Made by a program: the position numbers and the translations under genes. Below, one piece after another: positions 34,194 through 43,223 of a DNA stretch of 64,000 nucleotides (the first letter of the stretch is position 1; the number at the start of each line of letters is the position of its first letter). The DNA is from an uncultured Lutibacter sp. (GTDB taxonomy: Bacteria; Bacteroidota; Bacteroidia; Flavobacteriales; Flavobacteriaceae), in assembly GCF_947493565.1 (NCBI RefSeq), contig NZ_CANLRG010000009.1:1-64000 (forward strand), in the 5' to 3' direction. The notes under the pieces were generated by a model that saw only the letters and a program-made list of their open reading frames with translations, did not search any database and was not told the origin of the DNA.

Positions 34194-34880
34194 TTATTTA
34201 GTATAAGCCATACACGCAATACTAATTTTAATGTTTTTGCTTTTATTTAAGGCTAAATAACAAGCTTCAAGCGTTGCACCGGTAGTAATAATATCATCAA
34301 TTAATAAAATGTGTTTATTATTTAATACAGCAGGATTTTCTACAAAAAATAATTCGCTTACATTTTTCCACCTTTCAAAGCGTAATTTTTTGGTTTGTGT
34401 TTTAGTTGACGAAATTCTAGTTAAAATTTTTTCGGAATAGGGAATTTGAAGGTTTTCAGACAGGCTTTTTCCAAATTCAGAAACCTGATTGTAACCTCTT
34501 TTTTTAAGCTTTTTTTTATGAAGCGGAACAGGAATTATATAATCTATAGTATTAAATCTGTTGCTTTGTAGCATTTCTTCACTAAGCCAGTCGCCTAAGA
34601 GTTTCCCAATTTCTTGTTGATTTTTATATTTTAAATTGTGAATTAATTGTTGAATGATTCCTTTTTTTAAAAAATAACATAAAGCAGTAGCACCTTCAAT
34701 AGGAATTCTTCCATAAAATGCTTTTTCAACTAAATTACTTTTTTCAAAACTAAAGTTTGTCAATGGCAACTCATGTCTACAATTAATACAAATTAAGTTT
34801 TCATGAGTTGTTAAAGGTTCGTAGCAACCCAAACATAATTTTGGATAAAAAATAGAAAGTATTTCATTTAAAAAAATCAT
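34194..34880 (-). CDS. ComF-family phosphoribosyltransferase-like protein
   Basis: A 228-residue ComF-like protein. The N-terminal zinc finger has two Cys pairs (CLGC and CINC), and the C-terminal type I PRTase fold has the PRPP loop ILLIDDIITTGATLEAC. Family members take part in natural DNA uptake in some bacteria, but in Bacteroidota the role is unproven. Single gene. Confidence 0.92.
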   Translation of the reverse strand: MIFLNEILSIFYPKLCLGCYEPLTTHENLICINCRHELPLTNFSFEKSNLVEKAFYGRIPIEGATALCYFLKKGIIQQLIHNLKYKNQQEIGKLLGDWLSEEMLQSNRFNTIDYIIPVPLHKKKLKKRGYNQVSEFGKSLSENLQIPYSEKILTRISSTKTQTKKLRFERWKNVSELFFVENPAVLNNKHILLIDDIITTGATLEACYLALNKSKNIKISIACMAYTK

Positions 34881-35084
34881 AGCAAATCTTTTTTGATAAA
34901 GAATTTAAATTTAATTAAAAAAAATATAAGCGTAAATATTTTAAAATAAGATTATGATAATTAGACAGGTTTTTGTAAATTTATAGCACCTCTATTAAAA
35001 TAGTTACCTCAAAAATATTTGTTAATTTTATTATAATTTATTCGCATTTTTTGCGTTAAATTGTAATACTAAAATATTCAAACA

Positions 35085-35969
35085 ATGGAAGAAAACAAAA
35101 AATCAAACAACAAGGTAATAGTTATAATATTAGCCTTATTGTTAATAGGTGTAGTGGCATATACTCTTTATAATAGAAGTGAGTACACAAAACTAACCAA
35201 TGCAATTGAAGAGGAAAAAGAAGAGATTGAGCAAAATTTAGATAGTATGATAGTGAAGTATGAGGATGCTATTGCGCAAAAAACTTCTATGTCAAATGAA
35301 TTAGCTATTGAACGTGACAGAATTATAGCTTTAAGAGATTCTGTAAAAGATATGAAAGCTACTAATTATAGCTTAATGAGACGTTATAAAAAACAAATTG
35401 CCAATTTAGAGGAAACAAACCGACGTTTATTTTATTTAAACGATTCTTTAAAAGGACAAAATCAACTATTAGCAATGAATCTTGACAGTGCAAATGTTAA
35501 AATATCTAATCAAATAGCAATTAATGACACGTTATCTATGCAAAATTTAAATTTAGCAGAAAAAGTTGCTATTGGTTCAGTATTAAAGTTAAGTACATCA
35601 AAAGTGATTGCCATGAGAGAACGTTCAAGTGGTAAATTAGTTGAAACTTCAAGATCAAGAAATACAGATGCTTTTAGAATTAACTTTACGGTTGGAAAAA
35701 ATGAAATTTCAGAGCAAGGTGAACGTCAAGTTTACGTTCAAATAGTAGATTCTAAAGGAAATACTATTGCAGGCAAAGGAGAATTAATTTTAACCGACGG
35801 AACTTCAATAACTTATAGTGATAACACCACAATTAACTATTTAAACGAATCGGTAGATGTAATATCTTTAGTAGAAGTGAATAGAGACAATATTGAAAAA
35901 GGTGTTTATACAGTAAATATTTTTATAGACAATAAATTTGTTGGAGCAACAAAAGCAATGTTAAAGTAA
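35085..35969 (+). CDS. Membrane-anchored coiled-coil protein
   Basis: A 294-residue protein with a short charged N-terminus, one membrane helix (about 11-27, VIVIILALLLIGVVAYTLY), a long coiled coil (about 35-165, rich in Glu/Lys/Leu heptads) and a C-terminal beta-rich domain (about 180-294) containing FRINFTVGKNEISEQGER and QIVDSKGNTIAGKG. I recognise it as a conserved flavobacterial architecture without a known function. The topology suggests a periplasmic coiled coil tethered to the inner membrane, perhaps bridging to the outer membrane or cell wall. It lies just upstream of glyS, but glyS has its own promoter. Confidence 0.8.
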   Translation: MEENKKSNNKVIVIILALLLIGVVAYTLYNRSEYTKLTNAIEEEKEEIEQNLDSMIVKYEDAIAQKTSMSNELAIERDRIIALRDSVKDMKATNYSLMRRYKKQIANLEETNRRLFYLNDSLKGQNQLLAMNLDSANVKISNQIAINDTLSMQNLNLAEKVAIGSVLKLSTSKVIAMRERSSGKLVETSRSRNTDAFRINFTVGKNEISEQGERQVYVQIVDSKGNTIAGKGELILTDGTSITYSDNTTINYLNESVDVISLVEVNRDNIEKGVYTVNIFIDNKFVGATKAMLK

Positions 35970-36043
35970 AGAAGACAACTCCAATTTAATAATTGTTTAA
36001 TGTTAAATGGGTGGAAATAGTTTTGGCTATTTCCACTTTTTTA

Positions 36044-36074
36044 TTTTTTTCTACTAAAACCTTTCCTATTTTTG
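36044..36074 (+). promoter_or_regulatory. Candidate promoter of glyS (near-leaderless)
   Basis: TTTT (36044-36047), 19 bases, then TATTTTTG (36067-36074). The glyS ATG is only 4 bases beyond the -7 element, so the transcript would start at or next to the start codon. Confidence 0.5.
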
Positions 36075-36078
36075 CAGC

Positions 36079-37620
36079 ATGGCAAATCAAGATGATCAAT
36101 TTAAAAAAGTAGTTTCACACGCAAAAGAGTACGGATACGTATTTCAATCTAGTGAAATTTATGATGGTTTAAGCGCAGTATATGACTATGCGCAAAACGG
36201 TGTAGAATTAAAGAAAAATATAAGAGACTATTGGTGGAAAGCAATGGTGCAAATGCACGAAAATATTGTTGGGTTAGATGCCGCAATTTTTATGCATCCA
36301 ACAACATGGAAAGCTTCTGGCCATATAGATGCTTTTAACGATCCTTTAATTGATAATAAAGACTCTAAAAAAAGATATAGAGCAGATGTTTTAATTGAAG
36401 ACTATGTTGGAAAACTTGACGCTAAAATTGAAAAGGAAGTTACAAAAGCTCAAAAAAGATTTGGAGATGCATTTGATAAAGAACAATTTTTAGCAACAAA
36501 CCCAAGAGTTTTAGGATACAAAGAAAAAGGAGAAGCTATTTTAAAGCGAATGGGACAATCTTTAGAAAATGAAGATTTAGCTGATGTTAAAGCTTTAATT
36601 GAAGAATTAGAAATTGTTTGTCCGTTGTCTGGTTCAAAAAATTGGACAGATGTAAAGCAGTTTAATTTAATGTTTGGAACAAAATTAGGCGCCTCTGCAG
36701 ACACTGCTATGGATTTGTATTTACGTCCTGAAACAGCTCAAGGTATTTTTGTTAATTTTTTAAATGTTCAAAAAACAGGTAGAATGAAAATTCCTTTTGG
36801 GATAGCTCAAACTGGAAAAGCATTTAGAAATGAAATAGTTGCGCGTCAGTTTATTTTCCGTATGCGTGAGTTTGAACAAATGGAAATGCAATTTTTTGTT
36901 CGCCCTGGAACCCAAAAAGAATGGTATGAGGAATGGAAACAAACACGTTTAAAATGGCATTTATCTTTAGGAATGGGTGCTGAAAATTATCGTTTTCATG
37001 ACCATGAAAAATTGGCACATTATGCAGATGCTGCGGCTGATATAGAATTTAAATTTCCATTTGGATTTAAAGAGTTGGAGGGAATACACTCTCGTACAGA
37101 TTTTGATTTATCGAGTCATGAAAAATATTCTGGAAAAAAATTACAATATTTTGATCCTGAAATAAATGAGCGTTATGTACCTTATGTTGTAGAAACTTCC
37201 ATAGGTTTAGACAGAATGTTTTTAGCAGTCTTTTCTAATTCTTTACAAGAGGAAGCATTAGAAAATGGGACAACGCGTACAGTGCTTAAATTACCTGCGG
37301 TATTGGCTCCTACAAAAGCAGCTGTTTTACCATTGGTAAAAAAAGATGGTTTGCCAGAAATTGCACGTCAAATTGTTGATGAATTAAAATGGGATTTTAA
37401 TGTTGATTATGACGAGAAAGATGCTGTTGGAAGACGCTATAGAAGACAAGATGCTGCTGGAACACCATTTTGTATTACAGTAGATCACGATACATTAAAA
37501 GACCAATCGGTTACCATTAGATATAGAGATACAATGGAACAACAACGAGTAAAAATTTCTGAACTTAAAGAAATAATTAAAAAAGAAGTAGATGTAAAAA
37601 ATTGGTTGATGAAAATGTAA
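36079..37620 (+). CDS. glyS: Glycine--tRNA ligase (single-chain, class II)
   Basis: A 513-residue homodimeric glycyl-tRNA synthetase of the eukaryote/Gram-positive-like type, not the alpha/beta tetramer. It shows the N-terminal WWKAMVQMHENIVGLDAAI, motif 2 region LRPETAQGIFVNF and GKAFRNEIVARQFIFRMREF, motif 3 around ETSIGLDRMFLAVF, and a C-terminal anticodon-binding domain (about 420-510). Its apparent promoter would give an almost leaderless mRNA. A perfect hairpin terminator follows. Confidence 0.97.
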   Translation: MANQDDQFKKVVSHAKEYGYVFQSSEIYDGLSAVYDYAQNGVELKKNIRDYWWKAMVQMHENIVGLDAAIFMHPTTWKASGHIDAFNDPLIDNKDSKKRYRADVLIEDYVGKLDAKIEKEVTKAQKRFGDAFDKEQFLATNPRVLGYKEKGEAILKRMGQSLENEDLADVKALIEELEIVCPLSGSKNWTDVKQFNLMFGTKLGASADTAMDLYLRPETAQGIFVNFLNVQKTGRMKIPFGIAQTGKAFRNEIVARQFIFRMREFEQMEMQFFVRPGTQKEWYEEWKQTRLKWHLSLGMGAENYRFHDHEKLAHYADAAADIEFKFPFGFKELEGIHSRTDFDLSSHEKYSGKKLQYFDPEINERYVPYVVETSIGLDRMFLAVFSNSLQEEALENGTTRTVLKLPAVLAPTKAAVLPLVKKDGLPEIARQIVDELKWDFNVDYDEKDAVGRRYRRQDAAGTPFCITVDHDTLKDQSVTIRYRDTMEQQRVKISELKEIIKKEVDVKNWLMKM

Positions 37621-37638
37621 TCAGTTTTAACTCAAACC

Positions 37639-37671
37639 AAAAAAAGCCTTGCTAATGCAAGGCTTTTTTTG
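37639..37671. terminator. Bidirectional terminator
   Basis: Palindrome AAAAAAAGCCTTGC/GCAAGGCTTTTTTT around a short loop, between convergent glyS and a barrel gene. Confidence 0.88.
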
Positions 37672-37672
37672 G

Positions 37673-38179
37673 TTAAAATCTTTTTCCAAGTGTTAAACCA
37701 GCTCTTGGAACTCCGTCAATACTTTCATTATTTATAATATTTCTACCAACTCCAAAATAGAGCTCAAAAAGCCAATTATTGTTGGTTATCCATTTTCCGC
37801 CAATGGCAATACCTAGGGCAAGCCCAGTTTCAGTATTTGTAACTTTAGAAGCTCCTAAATAATAAATTTCGTCTTCCACTACATTTAACATGCTAAAAGC
37901 TTCTGCAAAAAAACCCGCGGCTTTTTTTTGTCCAAAGTAAAATCTATAATAAGGTGTTAACGCAAATTTTAAATCATCTTCATTAAAACCAAAAGTTACA
38001 CTTGTTCCAATAGCAGACTCATCACTTAATATATATTCGTAAGTAATTTCAGGTAATTCTGCTAAGGTATAACCTACATTTAATTTAAGTTCGTGTTTTT
38101 TTGGAGTTGAATTTGAATTGTTTTGTGCAAAAACTGTAAGGGTTAAAAATAAACAAGGAAGAAGTAGTATTTTTTTCAT
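37673..38179 (-). CDS. Small outer membrane beta-barrel protein
   Basis: A 168-residue protein with a signal peptide ending TVFAQ (about residue 19), then amphipathic strands (HELKLNVGYTLAELPEITYEY, AIGTSVTFGF, KFALTPYYRFYFG, AAGFFAEAFSMLN) and a final strand ending RAGLTLGKRF. A small autotransporter- or DUF3575-like barrel; function unknown. Its stop nearly touches the terminator hairpin. Confidence 0.82.
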   Translation of the reverse strand: MKKILLLPCLFLTLTVFAQNNSNSTPKKHELKLNVGYTLAELPEITYEYILSDESAIGTSVTFGFNEDDLKFALTPYYRFYFGQKKAAGFFAEAFSMLNVVEDEIYYLGASKVTNTETGLALGIAIGGKWITNNNWLFELYFGVGRNIINNESIDGVPRAGLTLGKRF

Positions 38180-38255
38180 ACGATAATTTTTAATTGTAAA
38201 GCAAATGTACTATCAATAATTAAACCAAAATAAAAATATTTAAAATTTTTGGTGG

Positions 38256-38738
38256 TTAAAATAAAGATTGTTGTTTGCTTCCATTTTCGTGTTCTAACAA
38301 CCATTTTTTTCTCCATAATCCACCAGCATACCCAGTTAATGATCCGTTAGTTCCAATTATTCTATGGCAAGGTATTACAATCCAAATTGGATTTTTTCCG
38401 TTAGCAGAAGCAACAGCTCTAATAGCTTTTGGATCTCCTATTTTTTTGGTTTGTTCCAAATAAGTTCGTGTTTTTCCAAATGGGACATTCAATAACTCTT
38501 TCCAAACTTTTTTTTGAAAACTGGTTCCTTGCGGATTTAATTTTAGATTAAAAGTAGTTCTAGTTCCTTTAAAGTATTCATCTAATTGCTGAATACATTC
38601 TTTTAAACAGTTAGGAACATTTTTAGAGGTTTCAATTTCATTATCTAAAACTGTAACAGCTATAATTCCGTCTTCATCTCCAATAATTTTGGCTGTTCCA
38701 ATAGGTGTTTTATAATATGCAGTTGGTTTAGATTCCAA
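38256..38738 (-). CDS. ogt: Methylated-DNA--protein-cysteine methyltransferase
   Basis: A 160-residue suicide repair protein that takes methyl groups from O6-methylguanine onto its own Cys. The active site is WIVIPCHRIIG, the helix-turn-helix region is GKTRTYLEQTKKIGDPKA with the Asn-hinge SANGKNPI, and the C-terminus has GYAGGLWRKKWLLEHE. Its start lies within the end of tatD (11-base overlap), so the two form an operon. It contrasts with the Cys-less paralogue at 12081-12425. Confidence 0.96.
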   Translation of the reverse strand: MESKPTAYYKTPIGTAKIIGDEDGIIAVTVLDNEIETSKNVPNCLKECIQQLDEYFKGTRTTFNLKLNPQGTSFQKKVWKELLNVPFGKTRTYLEQTKKIGDPKAIRAVASANGKNPIWIVIPCHRIIGTNGSLTGYAGGLWRKKWLLEHENGSKQQSLF

Positions 38739-39495
38739 ATATCTTTTTTGAATTTTGTGTGGTTATTTCAGCAACTTCTTCAGCAGTTGAGTTATAAATA
38801 TCTGCTAATTTATTTAAAACATTGATAATATAACTGCTTTCATTTCTTTTACCTCTAAAAGGAGAGGGTGCTAAATAAGGAGCGTCTGTTTCCAATACAA
38901 TGTGATTTAAAGGAATTTGGTTTAAAAATTGGTCTATTTTACCATTTTTAAAAGTTACAACTCCACCAATTCCTAATTTCATGTTGAACGAAATTGCTTT
39001 TTTTGCTTGTTCTAATGTTCCAGTAAAACAATGAAATATTCCAATTAATCTTTCATCTTTAACTTCTTCTAAAACTTCAAAAATTTCATCAAAAGCATCT
39101 CTACAATGAATAACTATTGGAAGGTTTTTTTCTTTTGCCCAGTTTATTTGTGTTTTAAAAGCGTGTTGTTGCTGTTTTAAAAATGTTTTATCCCAATACA
39201 AATCGATGCCTATTTCACCTACTGCGTAAAAATTTCTTTTATTTAATTGCTTTTTTACAAAAGCCAATTCTTCTTCTACGTTATCTTTTACATGTGTAGG
39301 GTGTAGTCCCATCATTAAAAAAGTATTTTTTGGATACTGTTTTTCTAGAGTTAACATTGCGTTAAAATAGGTGGAGTCTATGGCAGGAATAAATAAACGA
39401 GATACACCAGCATCTATAGCTCGTTGTATCATTTCATTTCTGTCTTCATCAAATTGTTCACTATATAAGTGTGTATGTGTATCGGTAATTATCAT
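38728..39495 (-). CDS. TatD-family metal-dependent hydrolase
   Basis: A 255-residue TIM-barrel hydrolase with TDTHTHLYSEQFDEDR at the N-terminus (HxH metal motif), GEIGIDLYWD, VIHCRDAFDE, IFHCFTGTLEQA and the C-terminal ETDAPYLAPSPFRGKRN. TatD relatives act as 3'-5' DNA exonucleases or D-aminoacyl-tRNA-type deacylases. Pairing with ogt is compatible with DNA repair. A -7 element TACTTTTG lies at 39500-39507. Confidence 0.95.
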   Translation of the reverse strand: MIITDTHTHLYSEQFDEDRNEMIQRAIDAGVSRLFIPAIDSTYFNAMLTLEKQYPKNTFLMMGLHPTHVKDNVEEELAFVKKQLNKRNFYAVGEIGIDLYWDKTFLKQQQHAFKTQINWAKEKNLPIVIHCRDAFDEIFEVLEEVKDERLIGIFHCFTGTLEQAKKAISFNMKLGIGGVVTFKNGKIDQFLNQIPLNHIVLETDAPYLAPSPFRGKRNESSYIINVLNKLADIYNSTAEEVAEITTQNSKKIFGI

Positions 39496-39536
39496 GATAC
39501 AAAAGTAAGATAAAGCTTAAAAGTAAAAAGTAGTTG

Positions 39537-40259
39537 TTACAATTTCCTTAATAATTTTTTAGCTTGTTTAAACTCTTCGGCACTTTTAGGAATTGTTTCT
39601 AATACTTTTTTACATTCCAAATACTTTTTTTGTTTTAATAAACTAAGCGCTTTATACCAAATTGCTTGGTTAACTAATGCTGAATTTCCAGTACTTATTT
39701 TATCGAAAATAGCTTCGGCTTCAAAAAAATTATTGAGTTCTAATAAGCAAATTCCTTTGTATAATAAAATTTCAGTATCATTTAAATATATTTGAGATAA
39801 GGTGTTTAGATGTTCTAGAGCTTCATTATAATTTTTAGAATTGAAAGCTGCTTCAGCCTTAGAAATTGCTTGGTTGTTTTCACTTCTAACAACTAGCTCT
39901 AATTTATGATGGTTAGAAAAATCACTATAAACAGGGTCTCCATTTTTAAATAAAAAGAATCCAATTAGTAATGCAATACTTGCCGCTACCATTAATTTTT
40001 TATAATTGAATAATGAGATTACTTTGGTTTCTTTTTTAAGGTGTTTATTTCCTAAACTAGTTAATGTTTTTTTAAGTTCTTGTTCTTTTTCTTCATTGCT
40101 AAACTTTGAGGCTAAAGATGAGTTTAAGGCTTTATAAATTTCAAATTCATATTTAAAATCAACATCTGACTGAATTTTTTCTTCAAATAATTTAAGTTCT
40201 TCGTTAGAGAGTTTATTAGTTAAATAATTTTCAAATGTTATATATCTTTCATCTTCCAT
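39537..40259 (-). CDS. Putative anti-sigma factor with TPR-like repeats
   Basis: A 240-residue protein: a cytoplasmic N-terminal helical part (1-85) resembling anti-sigma domains (RYITFENYLTNKLSNEELKL), one membrane helix at about 91-106 (LMVAASIALLIGFFLF), and a periplasmic C-terminal half with TPR-like helix pairs (YNEALEHLNTLSQIYLNDTE, YKGICLLELNNFFEAEAIF). It begins one base after the ECF sigma gene, and this gene pair plus topology indicate a membrane regulator that holds the sigma factor. The sensory role is inferred. Confidence 0.8.
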   Translation of the reverse strand: MEDERYITFENYLTNKLSNEELKLFEEKIQSDVDFKYEFEIYKALNSSLASKFSNEEKEQELKKTLTSLGNKHLKKETKVISLFNYKKLMVAASIALLIGFFLFKNGDPVYSDFSNHHKLELVVRSENNQAISKAEAAFNSKNYNEALEHLNTLSQIYLNDTEILLYKGICLLELNNFFEAEAIFDKISTGNSALVNQAIWYKALSLLKQKKYLECKKVLETIPKSAEEFKQAKKLLRKL

Positions 40260-40260
40260 T

Positions 40261-40842
40261 TTAATACTCTTTTAGTTGTTGAAACTCAGTTGAATTTTTA
40301 ACAAGTTTTGTTAATTGTCCCATACATTGCGATTTTTTCTTACGGGCATATCCATAAGAAACTCCTAAAAATTCAGCAACTTTTTCCATCGACTTTATTT
40401 TAAATGATGCTTTTAATAATTCTTGACACTTTATGCCTAATTCTTTAAACTTTGACTCAAAAAGTTGATGTTGTTGTTCAAACAATTCGGTTTCTTCAAC
40501 TTGTTGTTTTTGTTCTTCACTAATAGATGTAATATCTTCTAAAATTGTTACCTTCTTATTTCCTCTTTTTTTAAGTTCGTTTAGCCATTTTCGTTTACAC
40601 AATAAGTAAAAGTAAGCATCAAAAGGGCAAGTAAGTATAAATCCTTTTTCAATTGCTTGATGGTAGATAGTTACTAAAGTTTCCTGAATAATGTCTTGAG
40701 CATCGTCTGCATTTCCGTTATTTTTTTTAACCATAGCCACAATTTTATAAGAATACTTCTCATAAATTTTAGAAAGTATTCTACTATCATTTTTCAGCAA
40801 CGCTTCAATATATATATGGTCTTCGTGTGGTTTTTGGTTCAT
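40261..40842 (-). CDS. ECF-type sigma-70 family RNA polymerase sigma factor
   Basis: A 193-residue sigma factor: region 2 (about 20-90) includes NADDAQDIIQETLVTIYHQA and the DNA-melting part YFYLLCKRKWLNELKKRG; region 4 (about 130-185) has the helix-turn-helix KVAEFLGVSYGYARKKKSQC. It has no region 1 or 3, as expected for ECF factors. It is translated just before the putative anti-sigma gene and is divergent from the lipoprotein gene at 40961, a plausible target. Confidence 0.93.
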   Translation of the reverse strand: MNQKPHEDHIYIEALLKNDSRILSKIYEKYSYKIVAMVKKNNGNADDAQDIIQETLVTIYHQAIEKGFILTCPFDAYFYLLCKRKWLNELKKRGNKKVTILEDITSISEEQKQQVEETELFEQQHQLFESKFKELGIKCQELLKASFKIKSMEKVAEFLGVSYGYARKKKSQCMGQLTKLVKNSTEFQQLKEY

Positions 40843-40960
40843 TTATTAAAGTTATAGAGAGCTAATTTAATTTTTTTTTCAGAAACAAGGGTAACAAAAA
40901 AATAATTGAGTTGATATGTAAGTGTAAAACAAATTTAAAAACAATTAAAAACGAATAATT

Positions 40961-42016
40961 ATGAAAACACAAAAAGAAAACATCACAAACTTAAATAATA
41001 GTAAAGGAGTGAGCCAATTTTTTAAAAACATAGTAGTTGTATCAGTATTAACTTTTTTTACAAGTTGTGTGACCGATAATGGTGATGCACCTTACCAACC
41101 TCAACCTGATGGAGACGCATTAGCAGAAAGATTTTATAATAATAGGGTTGATGTTCTGCAAGAATTTACTTTAGATGCTTCTACAGGAGGAGTTATTACA
41201 GGAAGTCAAGGAACACAAGTAACTTTTGCACCAAACTCTTTTGGAATTAACGGAACTCCGGTTACAGGAAATGTGAAAGTTCAATTAATAGAAATTTATG
41301 ATAAAGCCTCTATGGTACTTAAAAACAGATCAACTTTGGGTGAAAAAGCAAATGGAGACAAAGAAGCGTTAAAATCTGCAGGACAGTTTTTTATAAATGC
41401 GCAACAAGCTAACAATGATTTAGAACTATTAGTAATGGCTGAAGTAACAAGTAAACCTGTAGATTTTGCAGATTTAGATGGAGGTATGAAAATATTTAGA
41501 GCTGGTGGATTAGATAATGATTGTGATGGAATTGATGCAACCTGTGATTGGGTTGAAGCTGATGAAGATGGTGATGGTCAAACTGATGATGCAAAAATAA
41601 GAGACGGACAAGGTGCTGACGGAGAATTTGCAACTTATAATTATGATATTGGAGATTTTGGATGGACTAACCTTGACAGATGGTACAACTATGCTGGAGC
41701 TAAAACAGAACTTTTTATCGATGTTCCTAATGAGTTTAATCAAGATAACTGTGCCGTGTATTTATCTTATGATGGAGAACCAACAGCTTTAGCTAGAATG
41801 GATGTGTATAATACCGAATTGGAGATGTTTACCGAGCATTATGGGTTAATCCCTGTTGGAATGGAAGTTCATATCATTATGGTAGCTGAAATTGATGGCC
41901 AGTTGCATTATGCTATCCAAGGAACTACAATTGTTGAAGATCATATAGAGGTAATAACAAGTTTAAGTCCAATAAGTCAACCAGCTTTAGAAGCTTTAAT
42001 TAACGGATTACCATAA
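40961..42016 (+). CDS. Lipoprotein with ZU5-like beta domain
   Basis: A 351-residue lipoprotein. A long basic N-terminus precedes a hydrophobic helix and lipobox FTSC (Cys about 36). At about 63-160 a ZU5-like pattern is seen (GGVITGSQGTQVTFAPNSFG, TGNVKVQLIEIYD, LKSAGQFFINAQQ). An acidic stretch with calcium-loop-like spacing follows (EADEDGDGQTDDAK), then FGWTNLDRWYNY and more strands. Divergent from the ECF sigma gene, hence probably under its control; function unknown. Confidence 0.8.
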   Translation: MKTQKENITNLNNSKGVSQFFKNIVVVSVLTFFTSCVTDNGDAPYQPQPDGDALAERFYNNRVDVLQEFTLDASTGGVITGSQGTQVTFAPNSFGINGTPVTGNVKVQLIEIYDKASMVLKNRSTLGEKANGDKEALKSAGQFFINAQQANNDLELLVMAEVTSKPVDFADLDGGMKIFRAGGLDNDCDGIDATCDWVEADEDGDGQTDDAKIRDGQGADGEFATYNYDIGDFGWTNLDRWYNYAGAKTELFIDVPNEFNQDNCAVYLSYDGEPTALARMDVYNTELEMFTEHYGLIPVGMEVHIIMVAEIDGQLHYAIQGTTIVEDHIEVITSLSPISQPALEALINGLP

Positions 42017-42059
42017 AAATATTGCAATTATAGATTAGTTAGAAATAGGTTAATTGCTT

Positions 42060-42094
42060 TAAAGAAGCTGTCCAATTGGACAGCTTCTTTTTTG
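42060..42094 (+). terminator. Terminator after the lipoprotein gene
   Basis: A perfect palindrome AAGAAGCTGTCCAA/TTGGACAGCTTCTT followed by TTTT. Confidence 0.88.
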
Positions 42095-42233
42095 GTATGT
42101 TTCTTGATGTTAACATAATTTTAACAGTTATCCAAAATTATCAATTGCTTTATAATTAATTTTCTCAATTCCACTTAAAAACAATTAATTAGTAGCAGTT
42201 CATAACAAAAGGATAAAATAAACCTTATACATT

Positions 42234-42959
42234 ATGAATACCAAAAAACACTCAAAAGCAAATTTAGAAAATTACAGCAGATTATTTACTCAATTAGGAT
42301 TAGTTTTATCATTATTTGTGGTTTATGTTTTAATTCAAAATAAATCGTATGCTAAAGATTTTGAAGACATTTCAGGTATTGAAAGAAACTTTATTGACGA
42401 GCAAGAACAAATAGTAGATATAAATAGAGAACAACCCAAACCTGAAGTAAAGATTGTTAAAAAAATAATTCCAGAAATTATTAAAAAAGAAGACAATGAT
42501 GCAGAAATTGATGAATTCTTTTTTGAAAATATTGATCCGGAAGCTCCCGTAGATATTACCAACTTAGAAGATGTAAAAGAAGCTGAAGAATTTGATCCTA
42601 ATGATGAGGTCGATTTTGTATTTTTAGAAGAAGTCCCTTTATATCCAGGTTGCAAAGGAACTAATGAAGAGAAAAAAGCTTGTTTTGCTAATAAAATACG
42701 CAAATATATCAATAGTAAATTTAATACGGATATTGCATCTGAACTAGGTTTATCCCCAGGAATTCAAAAAATACACACACTATTTAAAATAGACCAAAAT
42801 GGCAATGTAGTTGATATTCAAGCCAGAGCTCCTCATAAAAAACTACAAATAGAAGCTGTTAGAGTTATTAATTTATTGCCTAAAATGGAACCTGGTAAAC
42901 AACAAGGTAGACCAGTAGTTGTTAAATATGCATTACCTATACTATTTAAAATTGAGTAA
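42234..42959 (+). CDS. Energy transducer TonB, acidic-linker type (copy 1)
   Basis: A 241-residue TonB-like protein: cytoplasmic N-terminus, one membrane helix (about 22-38, LGLVLSLFVVYVLI), an acidic linker (Glu/Asp-rich, about 45-135) and a TonB C-terminal domain (about 138-241) opening VPLYPGCKG and closing GRPVVVKYALPILFKIE. It should carry proton-motive energy from ExbB/ExbD to outer membrane receptors. The linker is Glu/Asp-rich rather than Pro/Lys-rich as in classical TonB. Paralogue of the next gene; the conserved Cys pair is in PGCKG and ACF. Confidence 0.9.
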   Translation: MNTKKHSKANLENYSRLFTQLGLVLSLFVVYVLIQNKSYAKDFEDISGIERNFIDEQEQIVDINREQPKPEVKIVKKIIPEIIKKEDNDAEIDEFFFENIDPEAPVDITNLEDVKEAEEFDPNDEVDFVFLEEVPLYPGCKGTNEEKKACFANKIRKYINSKFNTDIASELGLSPGIQKIHTLFKIDQNGNVVDIQARAPHKKLQIEAVRVINLLPKMEPGKQQGRPVVVKYALPILFKIE

Positions 42960-43223
42960 TAAATTTTTTTTGATAAAAACATTATTTAACTATCTTAAGG
43001 TTAAATATTTATAAAAATTTAGATACTTTTTAAGTATATAAATGATTTTATCTTAAAACATTGTTTTTCAAGTTTAAAAAACGTAAATTTAATATGAAAT
43101 CTATCTTGCTAGATATTACGTTATCAATACTACTTAACCTACCGTAATTTCTTGCATTATAAACTATCCTGCCTTTAGCAGTTATATTTAGTTTTTCGTG
43201 TGTAATCTTAAATAAAGAATCTC

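Noticed and set aside
42335-42712. 125-codon open frame on the - strand over the first tonB gene
   Set aside because: It mirrors the Glu/Asp-rich linker codons, giving Ser-rich low-complexity residues, and has no domain, signal or promoter.
42960-43223. Possible small gene or RNA between the two tonB copies
   Set aside because: I found only a 17-codon ATG frame and weak AT-rich repeats; nothing supports a gene, hairpin terminator or promoter.
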